A DNA stretch of 64,000 nt, taken from the NCBI GenBank assembly GCA_003117195.1, contig BDSI01000220.1, positions 52,281 through 116,280 of the forward strand. The letters run 5' to 3'. The first letter of the stretch is position 1; each line of letters starts with the position of its first letter. The translations under genes and the position numbers were made by a program. The notes under the pieces are model-generated. The model was not told where the DNA came from. It saw nothing but the letters and a program-made list of their open reading frames with translations, and searched no databases. Below, piece after piece: positions 45,491-56,040 of the stretch. The stretch comes from Eudorina sp. 2006-703-Eu-15. Lineage: Eukaryota; Chlorophyta; Chlorophyceae; Chlamydomonadales; Volvocaceae.

Positions 45491-48265
45491 GTGCGCCCCG
45501 CTGCCGTCTGTTTTTTCGCTTTCTTCCCCTTTCCCCTGCTTTCTCCTTCCGCCTTCCTTTTTTTTTCGCGTCTCCGGCCCCTCTCGCTTCTTGCGTTCTT
45601 TCCGCCGGCTCGTTGTCCCCCCCCGGCCGTCCTGCCCCGTCGTTGTTGCTTTGCGTCCCTCCTTCGCTCCCCTCCGTTTTTCTCTCGCTCCCCCCTTTCC
45701 CCGCCCGGCCCTCCCTCCCCCTCGCCGCGCGTTGTTCCTCTCTTGCGCTTTTTTTCGCCCGTTCCGCCCTCTTGCCCCCCCCTCGTTCCCCTTTCTTTTT
45801 CCCCGCTCTTTTTCTTTTTCTCCCCGTCTCCGCTCTTTCCCCCCCCTTCCTGCTTTGTCCGCTCGCCTCCCGCCCCGTCCCTTTTTTCCTTTCCGTTTCC
45901 CGCTCTTCTTTCTCTTTTTTGTTGTGGTCTTTCTTTGGCTCTTCTTCCCCGTCTTTTTTCTTCTGCTCGTTCTTTTTTCGTCCTCGCCCCTCCCCTCCCC
46001 TCCTCTCTTCGCCTTCGTCTTCTTTCTTTCCGCTCCCTCCCTTTTCCTTTTTCCCCTCCTTCTCTTCCGCTCCCCTGTTCCCCCCCTGCCCCTCCCCTTC
46101 GTCCGCCCCCTCCGTGTTCTTCTTTTCTCTTCCGCCCTTTGGCCTCCCTCCGCTCCGTGCCCGCGGTTTTTCCCTTGTGTCCTCTTTTCGGCCGCCCTGC
46201 CCCCCTCCCCTCTCCCCTCTTTTCTCCCCCTTTTGTCTTCCGCGCCTTTCCCTTCTCCCCCCCCCCGCCCGCCGCTGTTCTTCCCTCTTTCCTCCCCTCT
46301 CCCTGTGCCTCCCCCTTTTCCCCTCCCCTTTTTCCCCTTTTTTTGTTTTTCTTCGCCCCCCCGGTGTGCCGCTCCTCGCCCCCGTTTCCCCCCCGCCCCT
46401 TGTCCCCGCCGCCTTCCCCGCCTTCCCTTTGTTTTGTTCTCCCGCCCGGCCCCTTCCGGCGCCTCCTCCCCTTGTCCCCCCTCTTTCCCTTTCCGGCCCT
46501 CCCTTTTCCTCTCCTTTCTCCCTTTCGCCCGCTCGCTCCCGTTTTCGTTTCCTCCGCTCCCCCTCCCTTCCCCTCCCCCTTTCTTTTCCGTGTGTCCCCC
46601 CTCTCCTCCCCTTTCCTTTTGTTTGTGCCGGTCCCTCCCTCTCTGTTTTTTCCCTCTGTTCTCTTTTTTCTCCTCCCGCCCCGCTTTTCTCTTCTTTTCC
46701 CTCGTCCCCCCCTCCGTCCCGTGCCCCCTCCTCTTCCGTGCTTTTCCCCCTTTCTCGTCTTCTTCCGGCCCCTCCCCCCTCCCTTCTCCTCCCTCCCCCT
46801 TTCTCCCCCTGTCTCCCTCCGCTCTGTCTGCGTCCCCCCGCTTTGCGTCGGTTCTTTTTTGTTTTTTCGTTCCCTCTCTTTTCTTCTTTCCCCCCTTTTT
46901 GCCTCCTCCCTCCCTTTCGCCCTGCCTTCCCCCCCCTTGCTTCCTTTCCCCCCCGCGCCGTTCGCCCCCTTCCGGTTTTTTGCTGCTCCGCGTTTTTGCT
47001 GTTTCTGTTTTGCGTCCTTTTTGGTTTCTCCTTCCGTTTCGTTCTTTGTCCTTTTGGGTTCCTCGCGGGGCCTCTTTGTAGCTTGTCCTCTTGTCCGTTT
47101 AGTTCTTTAACTCGGTATTTCCCCTTGTTCGTCGTCTCTTCCCCGGGGCCCCTCTTCCTTCCCCCCGGGCCGCCGCCCGGGCCCGCCCCTTTATCGTTGT
47201 TATGCCTTTCTTTCTCTTTGTTTATACATACTTGTCCGTTTGTCCTCATAGGGGAAGGGAACCTTTGTTTCGATTTTTTCCCTTTAAAGGGTAGTCCGCT
47301 GTTCCTGTCCCTGTAAAGGAATAGTTATACGCTTGTACCCTATAGCTTCCCCTAGGGTTCCCCATTCCCTTCACGCCCCTCTTCGGTCCCTTGTCTTCCC
47401 CTCCGGGGAACCCCTGTCGTCCCCTTCCCCTCCGGTTCGTCTCCCTTGTCCCCTTTGGGGCCCCGTCGGGGCCCCGGGCGCCCCCCGGGGTTCCCCTCCG
47501 GGGCCGCCCGGGGCCCCCGGGCCCGCCCCGGGGCCCCCGCGGGGCCGCCGCGGGGCGTCGTCCTTCCCTTCCGCCTTCCTTTTCCTGTTGCTCCGTCTTT
47601 GCTTCTTCCTTTTCTTCTCTTCCCTCGGTTGGCTTCTCTTCCCCCCTCCTTTTCCCCTCCTGCTTCCCCTTTCTCCCCGGCTGTTTTTCTTCCTCCCCCG
47701 TTCTCCTCTCCTCTGTTCGTTTTTTCGGGCTTCCTCCCCCCCCTCTCTCCGCTCCCCCCTCCCCCCCCGCTTTTTTCGTCGTTTGCGCTTTCTTCCTGCT
47801 GTTCTTCCTTCTGCTGCGCTTCCTTCTTTTCCCCCCTCTCCCCCCCTTTTCTTGTCCCTTCCCCCGCCTTTTTGTCCCCTTCCGGGCCCCCCCTTTTCTT
47901 CCGTTCCCCGGCCTCTCCGTTGTCTTTCTCGTCCGGGTTCCCGCGCCCCCCTCCCTGGCTCTTCTTTTGCCCCCCCCTCCGTCCCCCCCCCCCCCCCTCC
48001 TTCTCCCTCCCCCTCCTCGCTTTTCTCCTTGTTTCTCCCGTGCTTTGTCTCGTTTTTGTCGTTTCTTCTTTCCCCCTTTCTCCTCCCGTCTTCTCCGTCC
48101 TCTTCTGCTCCGTCTTGTGGTTTCTTTCCTCCTTTCCTTCGGGCTTCCCCGGCCTGCCCCTCCCCCCCCGCCGCCCCTTTGCTCCCGTCCTCCTTCGCTT
48201 TCTCCTCTTCTTCTCCCTTGTTTCCCGCTTTTTGTCCTCCTCTCCTGCCCCTTTTTTTTTTCTTT
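45491..48265 (+). other. 5' part of split psaA intron 2, then spacer
   Basis: Begins with the group II 5' splice motif gtgcg. The domain structure cannot be traced through the A loss. The rest shows no gene. A-retaining text at 47,080-47,360 includes ccctttaaagggtag and further short palindromes; GC cores follow at 47,400-47,560. Confidence 0.55.
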
Positions 48266-48394
48266 CTGTCTCCTCCTGGCCCTCCTGGCCGTCTCCCTTT
48301 CTGGCTTGTTGGTCCTGTGGTCGGTCCTTTCGCTCTTGGTTTCTTCGCTCTTTTCTTTTCTGGCTCGTCCGTTGGTTTCGGTTCTTCTCTTTCC
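48266..48394 (+). CDS. psbJ: photosystem II reaction centre protein J (PsbJ)
   Basis: Small one-helix subunit of photosystem II. All 42 codons and the stop fit without any indel: M-S-N-T-G-T-T-G-R-I-P-L-W-L-V-G at the N terminus, then T-V-V-G-T-L-A-I-G-L, F-F-Y-G-S and V-G-L-G-S-S-L, with ATG written CTG and TAA written TCC. The residues that need no A (G, R, W, V, F) are unchanged, for example W-L-V-G, V-V-G and G-S-S-L. Exactly 129 nt. It lies between psaA exon 2 and atpI, the same neighbours as in C. reinhardtii. Confidence 0.95.
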
Positions 48395-49785
48395 TTTGTT
48401 TTTTGCTTTTTCTTGTCGCCTTTCTCCTCTTCGCCCCCCTTCTCGTGTCCCCCTCCGTCCGCTTTCCCCTCCTCCCTCGTGCTCCTGTGTTGTCGTTCTT
48501 CGTCCCCCTCCCGGGCCCCTCCCGCCGCTTGTCCCCCCCGCCGTCCCCCTGGCCTCTCGCCTCCCGTCCCTGCCTTCCTCCCTCCCCCTTTCCCGCTCCC
48601 CTCCCCCCTTGTCCCTCCTTCGGCTCCCCTGTAGTTGTTTTCGAGTGCTTCCCCTTCTTCGTATTCTCTTACCCTGCGGTTCGTCTCCCTTTAGGGCGCC
48701 CCCCCGGGGCCCTTCCTCCCCTTTGTGCGTTCCCCTTTGGGCCTCGCGGGCCGCCCCGGTGCCGCCCGTCCGGCTGTCCCCCCCGGGGCCGTGCTTCCGT
48801 TCGGTCTTCCCCTCCTGCCTCCCTTCCTCACTTCCCCTTTGGTTTTCTCTTCCCGGCCCCCCTTCCCCCCCCTTCCTTCCCCTGCTGTGCTGTCCGCGTC
48901 CGGGCCTCCTTTCCCCTTTTGGGCCCGCGCCTGGACGTCCGCCTCCAGCTCCCCTCTTGGGCCCCGCCCCGCTTCCTTCCCTCCCCGGCCCCCTGCCCGC
49001 CCGCTTTCCCGCGGCCCTGCTCTTCCTCTGCGGGGCCTCGTCCGGTTCTCTTCCCCTCCTTCTCCCCCCCTGTTCTTTCCTGTCCCTCTGTTCTTCTCCG
49101 CCCTTCTCGCCCCGTTCCCTCTTCTTCTCCCCTCGCGCTGCCTCCTTCTCCGTTCTCTCTCGGCCCTCCTTTCTCCGTCGGGGCTCCCTCCCCTCTTCCT
49201 TCCCTCCTTCCCCCTCCGTCCCCTTTTATTTAAGCTATTTGTTTCGCGTCTATGCTTTTTTCCCCGCCTTTTTCTCCCTCCGTCGGCTTGTCCCTGTTTC
49301 CCCGTCCTCTGTCCCCCCTTTTTCCTCCCTGTTTCTCCGCCTTTTCCTCCGCTGCTTTGCCTTTTCCTTTCCTTCGGCTCCGTCCCGTGTCCCGTCCCTC
49401 CGCCTTCCTTTCTTCTTCTTCCCCTCCTCTGTCCGCTTGTGCCTCCCGTCCCCCGCCCCCTCCCCCTCCCGTCTTGCTTTTGTCCTTTTCTCCCGGGCGT
49501 TTCCCTTCCCTCTCTTTTTCCCGCCCCCTTCTCCTCCCCTTCTCCCCCCCGTTCGCCCCTCCGTTGCTTTGCTGCGCTTCCCTTTCGGGCCGCCCCCTTT
49601 CCTCCGTTCCCTCCCCCCGTTGTTCCTCCCCTCTTTCTTGCCTCCCCCTCCCGCGTTTCGCCCGTGGTTCCCCCCGCTCTCCGGTCTCCCCTTGCCGTTT
49701 CTCTTTCGTCCTTCCGGCCTTGGTTTTTCTCCCCTCTCTTTCCTCTCTTTCCCCTCCTTTTGGTCCGCCGTTTCCCCCCCCCTCT
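48395..49785. other. psbJ-atpI spacer, 1.4 kb
   Basis: No gene recognised. A-retaining islands at 48,635-48,680 and 49,225-49,255; GC blocks at 48,690-48,800. Confidence 0.6.
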
Positions 49786-50500
49786 CTGCCTCCTTTCTTC
49801 GCCCTTGCTGCCGTTTCCGTCGGTCCCCCCTCTTCCTGGGCCTTGGGTGGCTCTGCCCTCCCCGGTCCCGTCCTTCTTCCTTCTTGGGTTGTTTTCGCGC
49901 TTCTCGCCCTCTTCCGTTTCTTCGGTCCTCGTGCTTTCCCCTCCCCCCCCGCTGGTTTTCCCCCCTTTCCCGCCCTTGTCCCTGCCTTTCTCCGTGCTTT
50001 CGCCCCCCCCCCCTTGGTGCCGCCGCTTCTCTCCCCTGGGTCCCTTTTTTCGGTCCGCTTTTCTTCTTCCTTTTTGTTTCCCCTTGGTCGGGTGCTTTCT
50101 TGCCCTCTCGCTTGCTTGCCCTTCCTCCTGGTGCCTTCGCCGCCCCCCCCCCGCTCTTCCTCCGCCCGTCGCCTTCGCTTTCTTCCCCTCTCTTTCCTCT
50201 TTTTCTGCTGGTCTTCGCCCCCCCGGTTTCGGTTCCTTTCGTCGTTCTCTTGCCCCTGCCGCTTTTTTCTTCCCCCTCCCTGTTCTTGCCGCTTTTCCTC
50301 CCCCTTTCTCCCTCCGTTTCCGCCTGTTTGGTCCTCTTCTTGCTGCTGCCTTCGTTGTTGGCGTTCTTGTGGCCCTTGTCCCTTTCCTTCTTCCTCTTCC
50401 CCTCCTGCTTTTCGGTGTCTTTCCCCGTGCTCTTCCCGCTTTCGTTTTTGCCCCCTTCGCCGGTGCTTCCCTTGGTGCCGCTTTCGCGGCTCCCCCCTCC
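49786..50500 (+). CDS. atpI: ATP synthase CF0 subunit a (AtpI)
   Basis: Membrane subunit a of the chloroplast ATP synthase that forms the proton half-channels beside the c-ring. Decoded words in order: V-S-V-G-Q near residue 10; L-T-S-W-V-V in the first helix; K-W-V-P-F with G-T-x-F-L-F-I-F-V-S-N-W-S-G-A-L; L-P-x-G-E-L-A-A-P-T-N-D-I; then S-L-x-F-R-L-F-G-N-I-L-A-D-E-L-V-V with the essential channel Arg (FRLFGN), and the ending G-A-Y-I-G-E-A-L-E-D-H-H plus stop. About 238 codons in 715 nt; the three parts fall in different frames because of base losses. The start at CTG (ATG) 49,786 is inferred; it gives about nine residues before V-S-V-G-Q. Confidence 0.93.
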
Positions 50501-51344
50501 TTTTTTGGTTTTCCCCCTTCTCCTCCCCTTCTCCTCTCCGCCGCCCTCCCCGCCCCTTCCTTTCCCCTCCGCTCCCCGCCTTTCCTCTCCCCCCGTCTTT
50601 TGTGTGTCCTTCCCCTCCCCCTTCTCCGGTTCGCCCTCCCTTCCCCGCCTTCGTTCCTTTTCGGTCCCCCCCTCCGGTCTTGTCTTGTGGCGCGTGCTTT
50701 TCCGCCCCCGCCCTTGTGCTCCCCCCCTCTCCCTCTTGTTTTCTCCCCTGCTTCCGTTTCCTTCCTTTCTTCTCCGCCGCTCCCTTTTCGCCTTTGTCTC
50801 TTTTGTGTTTTTTCTTTTGGCCTGTCCTTTCCTTTTCTTCCCTTCCCCTGTTTTGTTTCTGCTCTGTTCCCCCCGTCCCTTCTCCCTCTTTTCTTCTGCC
50901 TTCCCCTCCCCGTCCCTCTTTTTTCTTTGTGTGCCCCCGTTCTCCTCTTTCCCCTTTTTTCCGCTCTCCCTCCCGCCTCGCCCCCTCCCGTTTTCTGCCT
51001 CCTTCGGCCGCCCGTCCGTTCCTTCCCGTACGTTTTTGTGTCAGGTTGTCGTCCTCGTCCCCTGAGGGGAACCGGTTGTCTTACCCTTTGGGGAACTACA
51101 GTTTCACTTTTGTTTGCCGCCTCGTTCTTCCCCTCTTTCGCTGGTTCCCCCCCCTTCGCCTGTCCCCCCCGCGGCCCCGCTTCTTTTCCCCCGCCCTCTT
51201 GTCCCTGCCCCCGCTTTCTCCTTCCGCCTTCCGCCCTTCCCTTCCTGCCCTCCTTTTCCCCTCCCCCCTCGTGGCTTTGTTCTTCCCTTTTTTCCCTTCC
51301 CCCTTCTTTTTTTCTTTTCCCCTTGCCCCCCCTCCCCTTCTTTT
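50501..51344. other. atpI-psaJ spacer
   Basis: No gene recognised. A-retaining island at 51,028-51,115 with short palindromes (ccctgaggggaacc and ccctttggggaac). Confidence 0.6.
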
Positions 51345-51469
51345 CTGCCCGCTTTTCCCCCCTCTTTCTCCCCGCCCCTGTTCTTGCTCCTGTTTGGTTT
51401 CCTTTTCCCGCTGGTTTCCTTCTTGCCCTCCCTCGTTTCTTTCCCGCTCCTCTTGTTTTTTCTTTTTCC
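51345..51469 (+). CDS. psaJ: photosystem I subunit IX (PsaJ)
   Basis: One-helix PSI subunit at the PsaF/LHCI side of the complex. Decodes as M-K-D-F-T-T-Y-L-S-T-A-P-V-L-A, W-F-T-F-T-A-G-F-L-I-E and N-R-F-F-P-D-P-L-V-F-S-F, then TAA written TCC. One C is missing at the S-T-A codons (125 nt for 42 codons including the stop). Between atpI and rps12, as in C. reinhardtii. Confidence 0.93.
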
Positions 51470-52721
51470 TTTCCCCCGTTCCTCTCCCCCGCGCGCTCTT
51501 CGCCCCCTCTCGCTTTTGGTCCTTTCTTTTCGCCCTTGCCCTGTCTTGTCGTCGCGTCCCCTCCGCGGCCGCCTCCCCTGCCTCCGCCCCCCTCTCCCCC
51601 CTTTGTTGTTGTTCCCTTCGTTGGTTTTCCCGCCTGTTTTCCGCGGCCCCCTGCTTTCCCCCCCCTCCTTGTTCCCCCCGCTTCCCTGCTTGTCTTGCCC
51701 CCCGTGCTTTTCGTCCCCGTCCGGGGCCCCCCCCCGCCTTTTTTTCTCCCCCCCCCTCCCCCTCCCCCCCTGTCCCCCCGCTCCTTTTCGGTTCCGTTTC
51801 CCCCGCTCCCCTCCCCGTCGGTTCCCTTGTCCCCTCCCCCCTTCTGTCTCCCTTCTCCTCCCCCTTGTTGCCCCTCTTCTTTCTCCGGTTTCCCCGTTCG
51901 TTTGCCCCCCCTCTTCTCTTCCCTGCCGTTCGCCCTTGCTCCCTTCTTTTTTGTGGCCTTGTCTTCCGCTTTCCCTTCCGCTTTTCCCTTTCCTGTTTTT
52001 TGCTGTGGGCTCCTTTTTCTTCCTCTCCTCCTCTCCTTTTTTCCTTCTTTCTCCTCTCCTTCCCCCTCCCCGGCCCGTTTTCTCTTTTTTTCTTCCTTCC
52101 CCTTTCTCTTTTCCTCCTCCTTTCCCCCCTCTCCCTGTGCCTTCCCCGTCCCCTGTTTTTCTTGTCCCCCCTTGTCCCGCTTGCTTTGGCGTTTCGTCCC
52201 CTCGGCGTTCGTCTTCCCTTCCCGGTTTCCTCCGGGCCCCCGTCTTTCCCCGTCGGTGCCCTCCCCTCGTTCCGTCTCTGGTTCTCCTCTTTCTCTCCTC
52301 CTTCCCCTGTCGCCTTTCTTGCTCCTTCGGTTTCTGCTTCCCCCGCCCCTCCCGTGTTTCTCCTTTCGCCCCCTTCCCCCCTTGCTCCCCTGTGTTTCCT
52401 TCCCTTCCCTTCCGTTCGTCCCCTTTGCGTTTCCTTCCCCTCGGGGCCCCGGCCCCCCCTGCTTCCCCTCTGGGCCCCCGGCCCCCCTGCTTCGTCCCCT
52501 TCTGGGGCCTGTGTCGTCCCCTTTGGGGCCCCGCCGGTGCTTCCCCGCCGGGGCCCGCGCCGCCCTTTGTTGTCGTCCCCTGTCCCCCGCGGGGCCGGGG
52601 CCCCGGCGGGGCCGCTTTGTTCTTCTCCTGTTCTGTGCTTCCTCTTCGCTTTTGCTCTCGTCGCCCCTTTTTCCCTGTCTTCGTTCCCCCCTTTTTTGTT
52701 TGTGCCCTTTTTTCTTTTTTT
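51470..52721. other. psaJ-rps12 spacer, 1.25 kb
   Basis: No gene recognised. GC palindromic blocks at 52,440-52,620. Confidence 0.6.
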
Positions 52722-53126
52722 CTGCCTCCCCTTCCCCCCTTCCTTCGTTCTGCTCGCCCCCCCCTCCCCCCCCCCCCCCTCCCCGGCTCTTCCCTCTTGT
52801 CCCCCCCGCCGTGGTCTTTGTCTTCGTGTCTCTCCCGTCCCCCCTCCCCCCCGCCCTCCGCTCTTCGTCCCGTCGCTCGGGTTCGTTTCCCCCCCGGTTT
52901 TGCCGTCCCTGCTTCTCTCCCTGGTCTTGGTCCTCCTTTCCCCGCCCCTGCTGTTGTTTTCGTCCGTGGTGGCCGCGTCCCCGCTTTCCCCGGTGTCCGT
53001 TCTCCTCTTGTCCGTGGTCGTTTCGCTCCCGCGGGTGTCCCCCCCGTGTGCCCCGTCGTTCCCCTCTGGTGTTCCCCTGGTCTCCCCCCCGCCGCTCCCC
53101 CCGCGGGTCCCCCTCCCTTCTTCTCC
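52722..53126 (+). CDS. rps12: 30S ribosomal protein S12
   Basis: Decoding-centre protein of the small plastid ribosomal subunit. Start M-P-T-I-Q-Q-L-I-R-S-A-R; then [53 protein letters not shown] and [25 protein letters not shown], all after restoring A at C. The two well-known loops (K-P-N-S-A and the [12 protein letters not shown] segment) are clear. About 134 residues, near the family length. The gene is continuous, unlike the trans-spliced rps12 of land plants. The stop at 53,124-53,126 is the likeliest of several possible TCC triplets. Confidence 0.93.
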
Positions 53127-53799
53127 CCCGGTTCCGCCTTCTTCTCCTCGTTCTTTTTCCCCTCGCGTTTTCCTCTCCCTCCCCCCCTCTCCCCGCCTCC
53201 CGTCTTTTCTTTCTTTTGTTTCCCCTCACTGTTCTCGCGTTGTTTGTCCCGTCGCTCTTCCCCTCCTTCCCTGTCCTCTCTCCCCTGCCTCTCCCCGCCC
53301 GTTCGTCCTTTCTCCCTCGTTCTCCCCTTCTTTTCCCCTTCTCCCCTCTCGCCCCCCCTCCCCTCCCTCCCCCTCCGCGTTCGTGCCTCCTCCTTCTTCT
53401 TCCTCCCTTCTCCCCCTCTCCGTTCGTTTTCCGCTGTCCCTCCCCCTCTGTCTTTGTCTCTCTCCCCCTCGTTTGTCCTTCTCCTCCTTCCCCGTCGTTC
53501 TCCCCTTCCCTCCCCCCCCTCCCCGGCCTGTCCTTCCCTTCCCTTCCTGTTCGGGTGTGGCGGGCCTGGGGGGGGCCCGCCTGCCTCTGCTTCCTCGTGC
53601 TTTTGCCCTCCCGTTTTCTCTTCTTCCCGTCGTCTCCTCTTGTTCTCTTCCCCCTCGTTTCTTTCTTTTGCCCCCTTTTTTCCCGCCTCCCCCTCCCTCT
53701 CCTCCTCCCCCTTTTCTTTTCCTTCTCTCCGCCCCCCCCGTTCCCGTTTCCCTCCCCTCCGTCCCCCCCCTGCCTTTGGGCCCCCCCCTTCCCCTTCCT
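53127..53799. other. rps12-atpB spacer
   Basis: No gene recognised; T/C-rich with one retained A at 53,229. Confidence 0.6.
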
Positions 53800-55233
53800 C
53801 TGCGTGCTTCTCTTGCCCCCCCCCCTGGGCCGTCTTGTTCCCCTTCTTGGTCCTGTTTTCGCTCTTGTCTTTGCTCCCGGCCCCGTCCCCCCTCTTTCTC
53901 CTGCTCTTCCGCTTCGCGCTCCCCTGCCGCCGGGCCCGCCCTGGCCGTCCCTTGTGCCGTTCCCCCGCTTCTTGGTGCTCCCTCTGTCCGTGCCGTTTCC
54001 CTGCCCCCTCCTGCCGGTTTCCTGCGTGGTCTGGCCGTTGTCGCCCCTGGGCCCCCCCTCCGTGTTCCTGTGGGTCCCGTTCCTTTCGGCCGTCTTTTTC
54101 CCGTTCTTGGTGCCCCTGTCGCTCCTCTGGGTCCTGTTCCCGTTGCCGCCCCTTTCCCCCTTCCCCGTCCTGCTCCTGCTTTTGTTGCCTTCGCTCCCCG
54201 TTTCTCTCTTTTTGCCCCCGGTCTTCCCGTCGTCGCCCTTTTCGCTCCGTCTCGTCGTGGTGGTCCCCTTGGTCTTTTTGGTGGTGCTGGTGTCGGTCCC
54301 CCTGTCTTCCTTCTGGCCTTCCTTCCCCCCTTGCTCCCGCTCCTGGTGGTGTCTCGGTTTTTGCGGGTGTTGGCGCCCGCCCCCGTGCCGGTCCTGCCCT
54401 TTCTCCCGCCCTGCCCGCCTCTGGTGTTCTTGTTGCCCCCCTTTCTCCGCTTCCCCGTCGCCCTTGTCTCTGGCCCCCTGCCTGCGCCGCCTGGTGCTCG
54501 TCTGCGTGTTGCTTTCCCCGCTTTCCCCTGGCCGCCTCTTTCCGTGCTGTCCCTCCCCCGCCGTCTTCTTCTTTCTTGCTCCTCTTTTCCGTTTTGTCCC
54601 CGCTGGTGCTGCCGTCTCTGCTCTTTTCGGTCGTCTGCCTTCTGCTGTCGGTTCTCCCCCCCCCTTGCTCCCGCCCTGGGTGGTCTTCCCGCCCGCCTTC
54701 CTTCCCCTCCCGCTGGTTCTCTTCCTTCCCTTCCCGCGGTTTCTGTTCCCGCCGCTGCCCTTCCCGCCCCTGCGCCTGCTCCCCCTTTTGCTCCCTTCGC
54801 TGCTCCGCCCGTCCTTTCTCGTCCTTTCGCCGCTCCCGGTCTTTCTCCCGCTGTCGCCCCCTTCGCCTCCCCCTCCCCCCTGTTCCCCCCCTGGCTTGTC
54901 GGTGCCCCCCTTCCGCCTCTGCTCCCCGTGTTCCCCCCCCTTCCCCCGTTCTCCCGCCTTCCCCGCTCTTCTTGCCCTTTTCGGTTTCGCTGCCTTCTCC
55001 GCCGCCGCTCGCTTCCTTGTTTCTCGTGCTCGTCCCCTTGCCCGTTTCTTCTCCCCGCCTTTCTTTGTTGCCGCCGTCTTCCCCGGCTCCCCCGGTCCGT
55101 CTGTTTCTCTTGCGGCCCCTCTTGCCGGTTTTGGCCCCCTTTTTGCTGGCGCCTTCGCCGCTTTCCCTGCCCCTCTTTCTCCTTCGTTGGTCCCCTTCCT
55201 GCCGCTTTCCGTCCCGCGGCTTCTTTCCCCTCC
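53800..55233 (+). CDS. atpB: ATP synthase CF1 subunit beta (AtpB)
   Basis: Catalytic subunit of chloroplast ATP synthase. Decoded from M-S-D-S-I-E at 53,800, then [49 protein letters not shown] with the P-loop; [20 protein letters not shown] with the catalytic Glu; [54 protein letters not shown] and Q-P-F-F-V-A-E-V-F-T-G-S-P-G-K-Y-V. It ends I-S-K-A-A-S-L-K plus TAA. Length is 1,434 nt against about 1,476; missing bases move it through all three plus frames. To my recollection atpB also lies next to the rRNA repeat in C. reinhardtii. Confidence 0.96.
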
Positions 55234-55723
55234 TTTTTTTTTCTCGCCTGGTGTCTCCTGCTCCTTTGTCCCCCTTGTCCCTTCTTCCCCTGTTGCTTCC
55301 CCGGCGGGCCCCCTGCCCCCCCCCTCTGCGGCCGCCCTGGGCCGTTCCCTCGTCCCTGTGTCCTTTCGTCCCCCCCGGGGGTCTCCTTCCCCTCCGGGGC
55401 CTCGCTGCCGCCGCGGCGCGTGCCGGGCCTTGCGCCGCCGCCCCCGGGCCCCGCTCCGTTCTTCCCCCCCCCGGCCCCGTCCCGGCCCCCTTTCCCCTCT
55501 CCGTCCGCCCCGGGTCCGTGTTTTCGTTTCTTTTCGGGCCCGCCTTGCGTCGTCCCTTTCCCCTCCGTCGCTCCCCCCGCCTTGCTCCGTTTCCCGTGCC
55601 GCCCTGCCCGCGCCCGCCCTGCCTTCTCTTTCTTTCCCCCCCTCCCGGCTTTTTTGCTTTCCCCCTTCTCTGTCTCCCTTTTTTCGTGCCCCCTTCTGCC
55701 CGTTTGCGCCCCTGCCCCCCTTT
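55234..55723. other. atpB downstream spacer
   Basis: No gene recognised; includes GC blocks at 55,300-55,460. Confidence 0.55.
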
Positions 55724-56040
55724 TAGTTATTTTATTTTTAATTTTTTTTCTCATGATTTTTGATTTTATTTGTTGTCTTCCCCTTTAGGGAATTATGATT
55801 GACTCTCTCACGACTCTGTCCTTTTCTCCTTTGTATAATCACCGTTTGTTTTCTCACTGCTTCTCCTTGTTGTGCCTTTTAGTTCATCCCCGCGGGGCCC
55901 CGCCGCTGCCCCCTTGTTTGTCCTTCCCTCCCCGCCCGTCTTGTCATCGTCTCATACCCTTTGGGTTTGTCCCCCCGGAAGCGAACTCACTCCTCTCGTC
56001 CATTTAAGGGAACTGTGTACTTCTTCCCTTTTGTTACCCT
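55724..56040. other. AT-rich A-retaining island downstream of atpB
   Basis: The longest stretch with a near-normal base mix, including a T/A-rich run at 55,724-55,775, then ccctttagggaattatg and further T-rich text to the short palindrome near 56,000. A short frame (55,795-56,007, 70 codons) exists but matches nothing I know and is probably chance. This shows what unaltered spacer looks like. Confidence 0.6.

Noticed and set aside
55795..56007. 70-codon frame in the AT-rich island
   Set aside because: No known plastid small protein resembles it, and it begins inside a palindromic repeat; probably chance.
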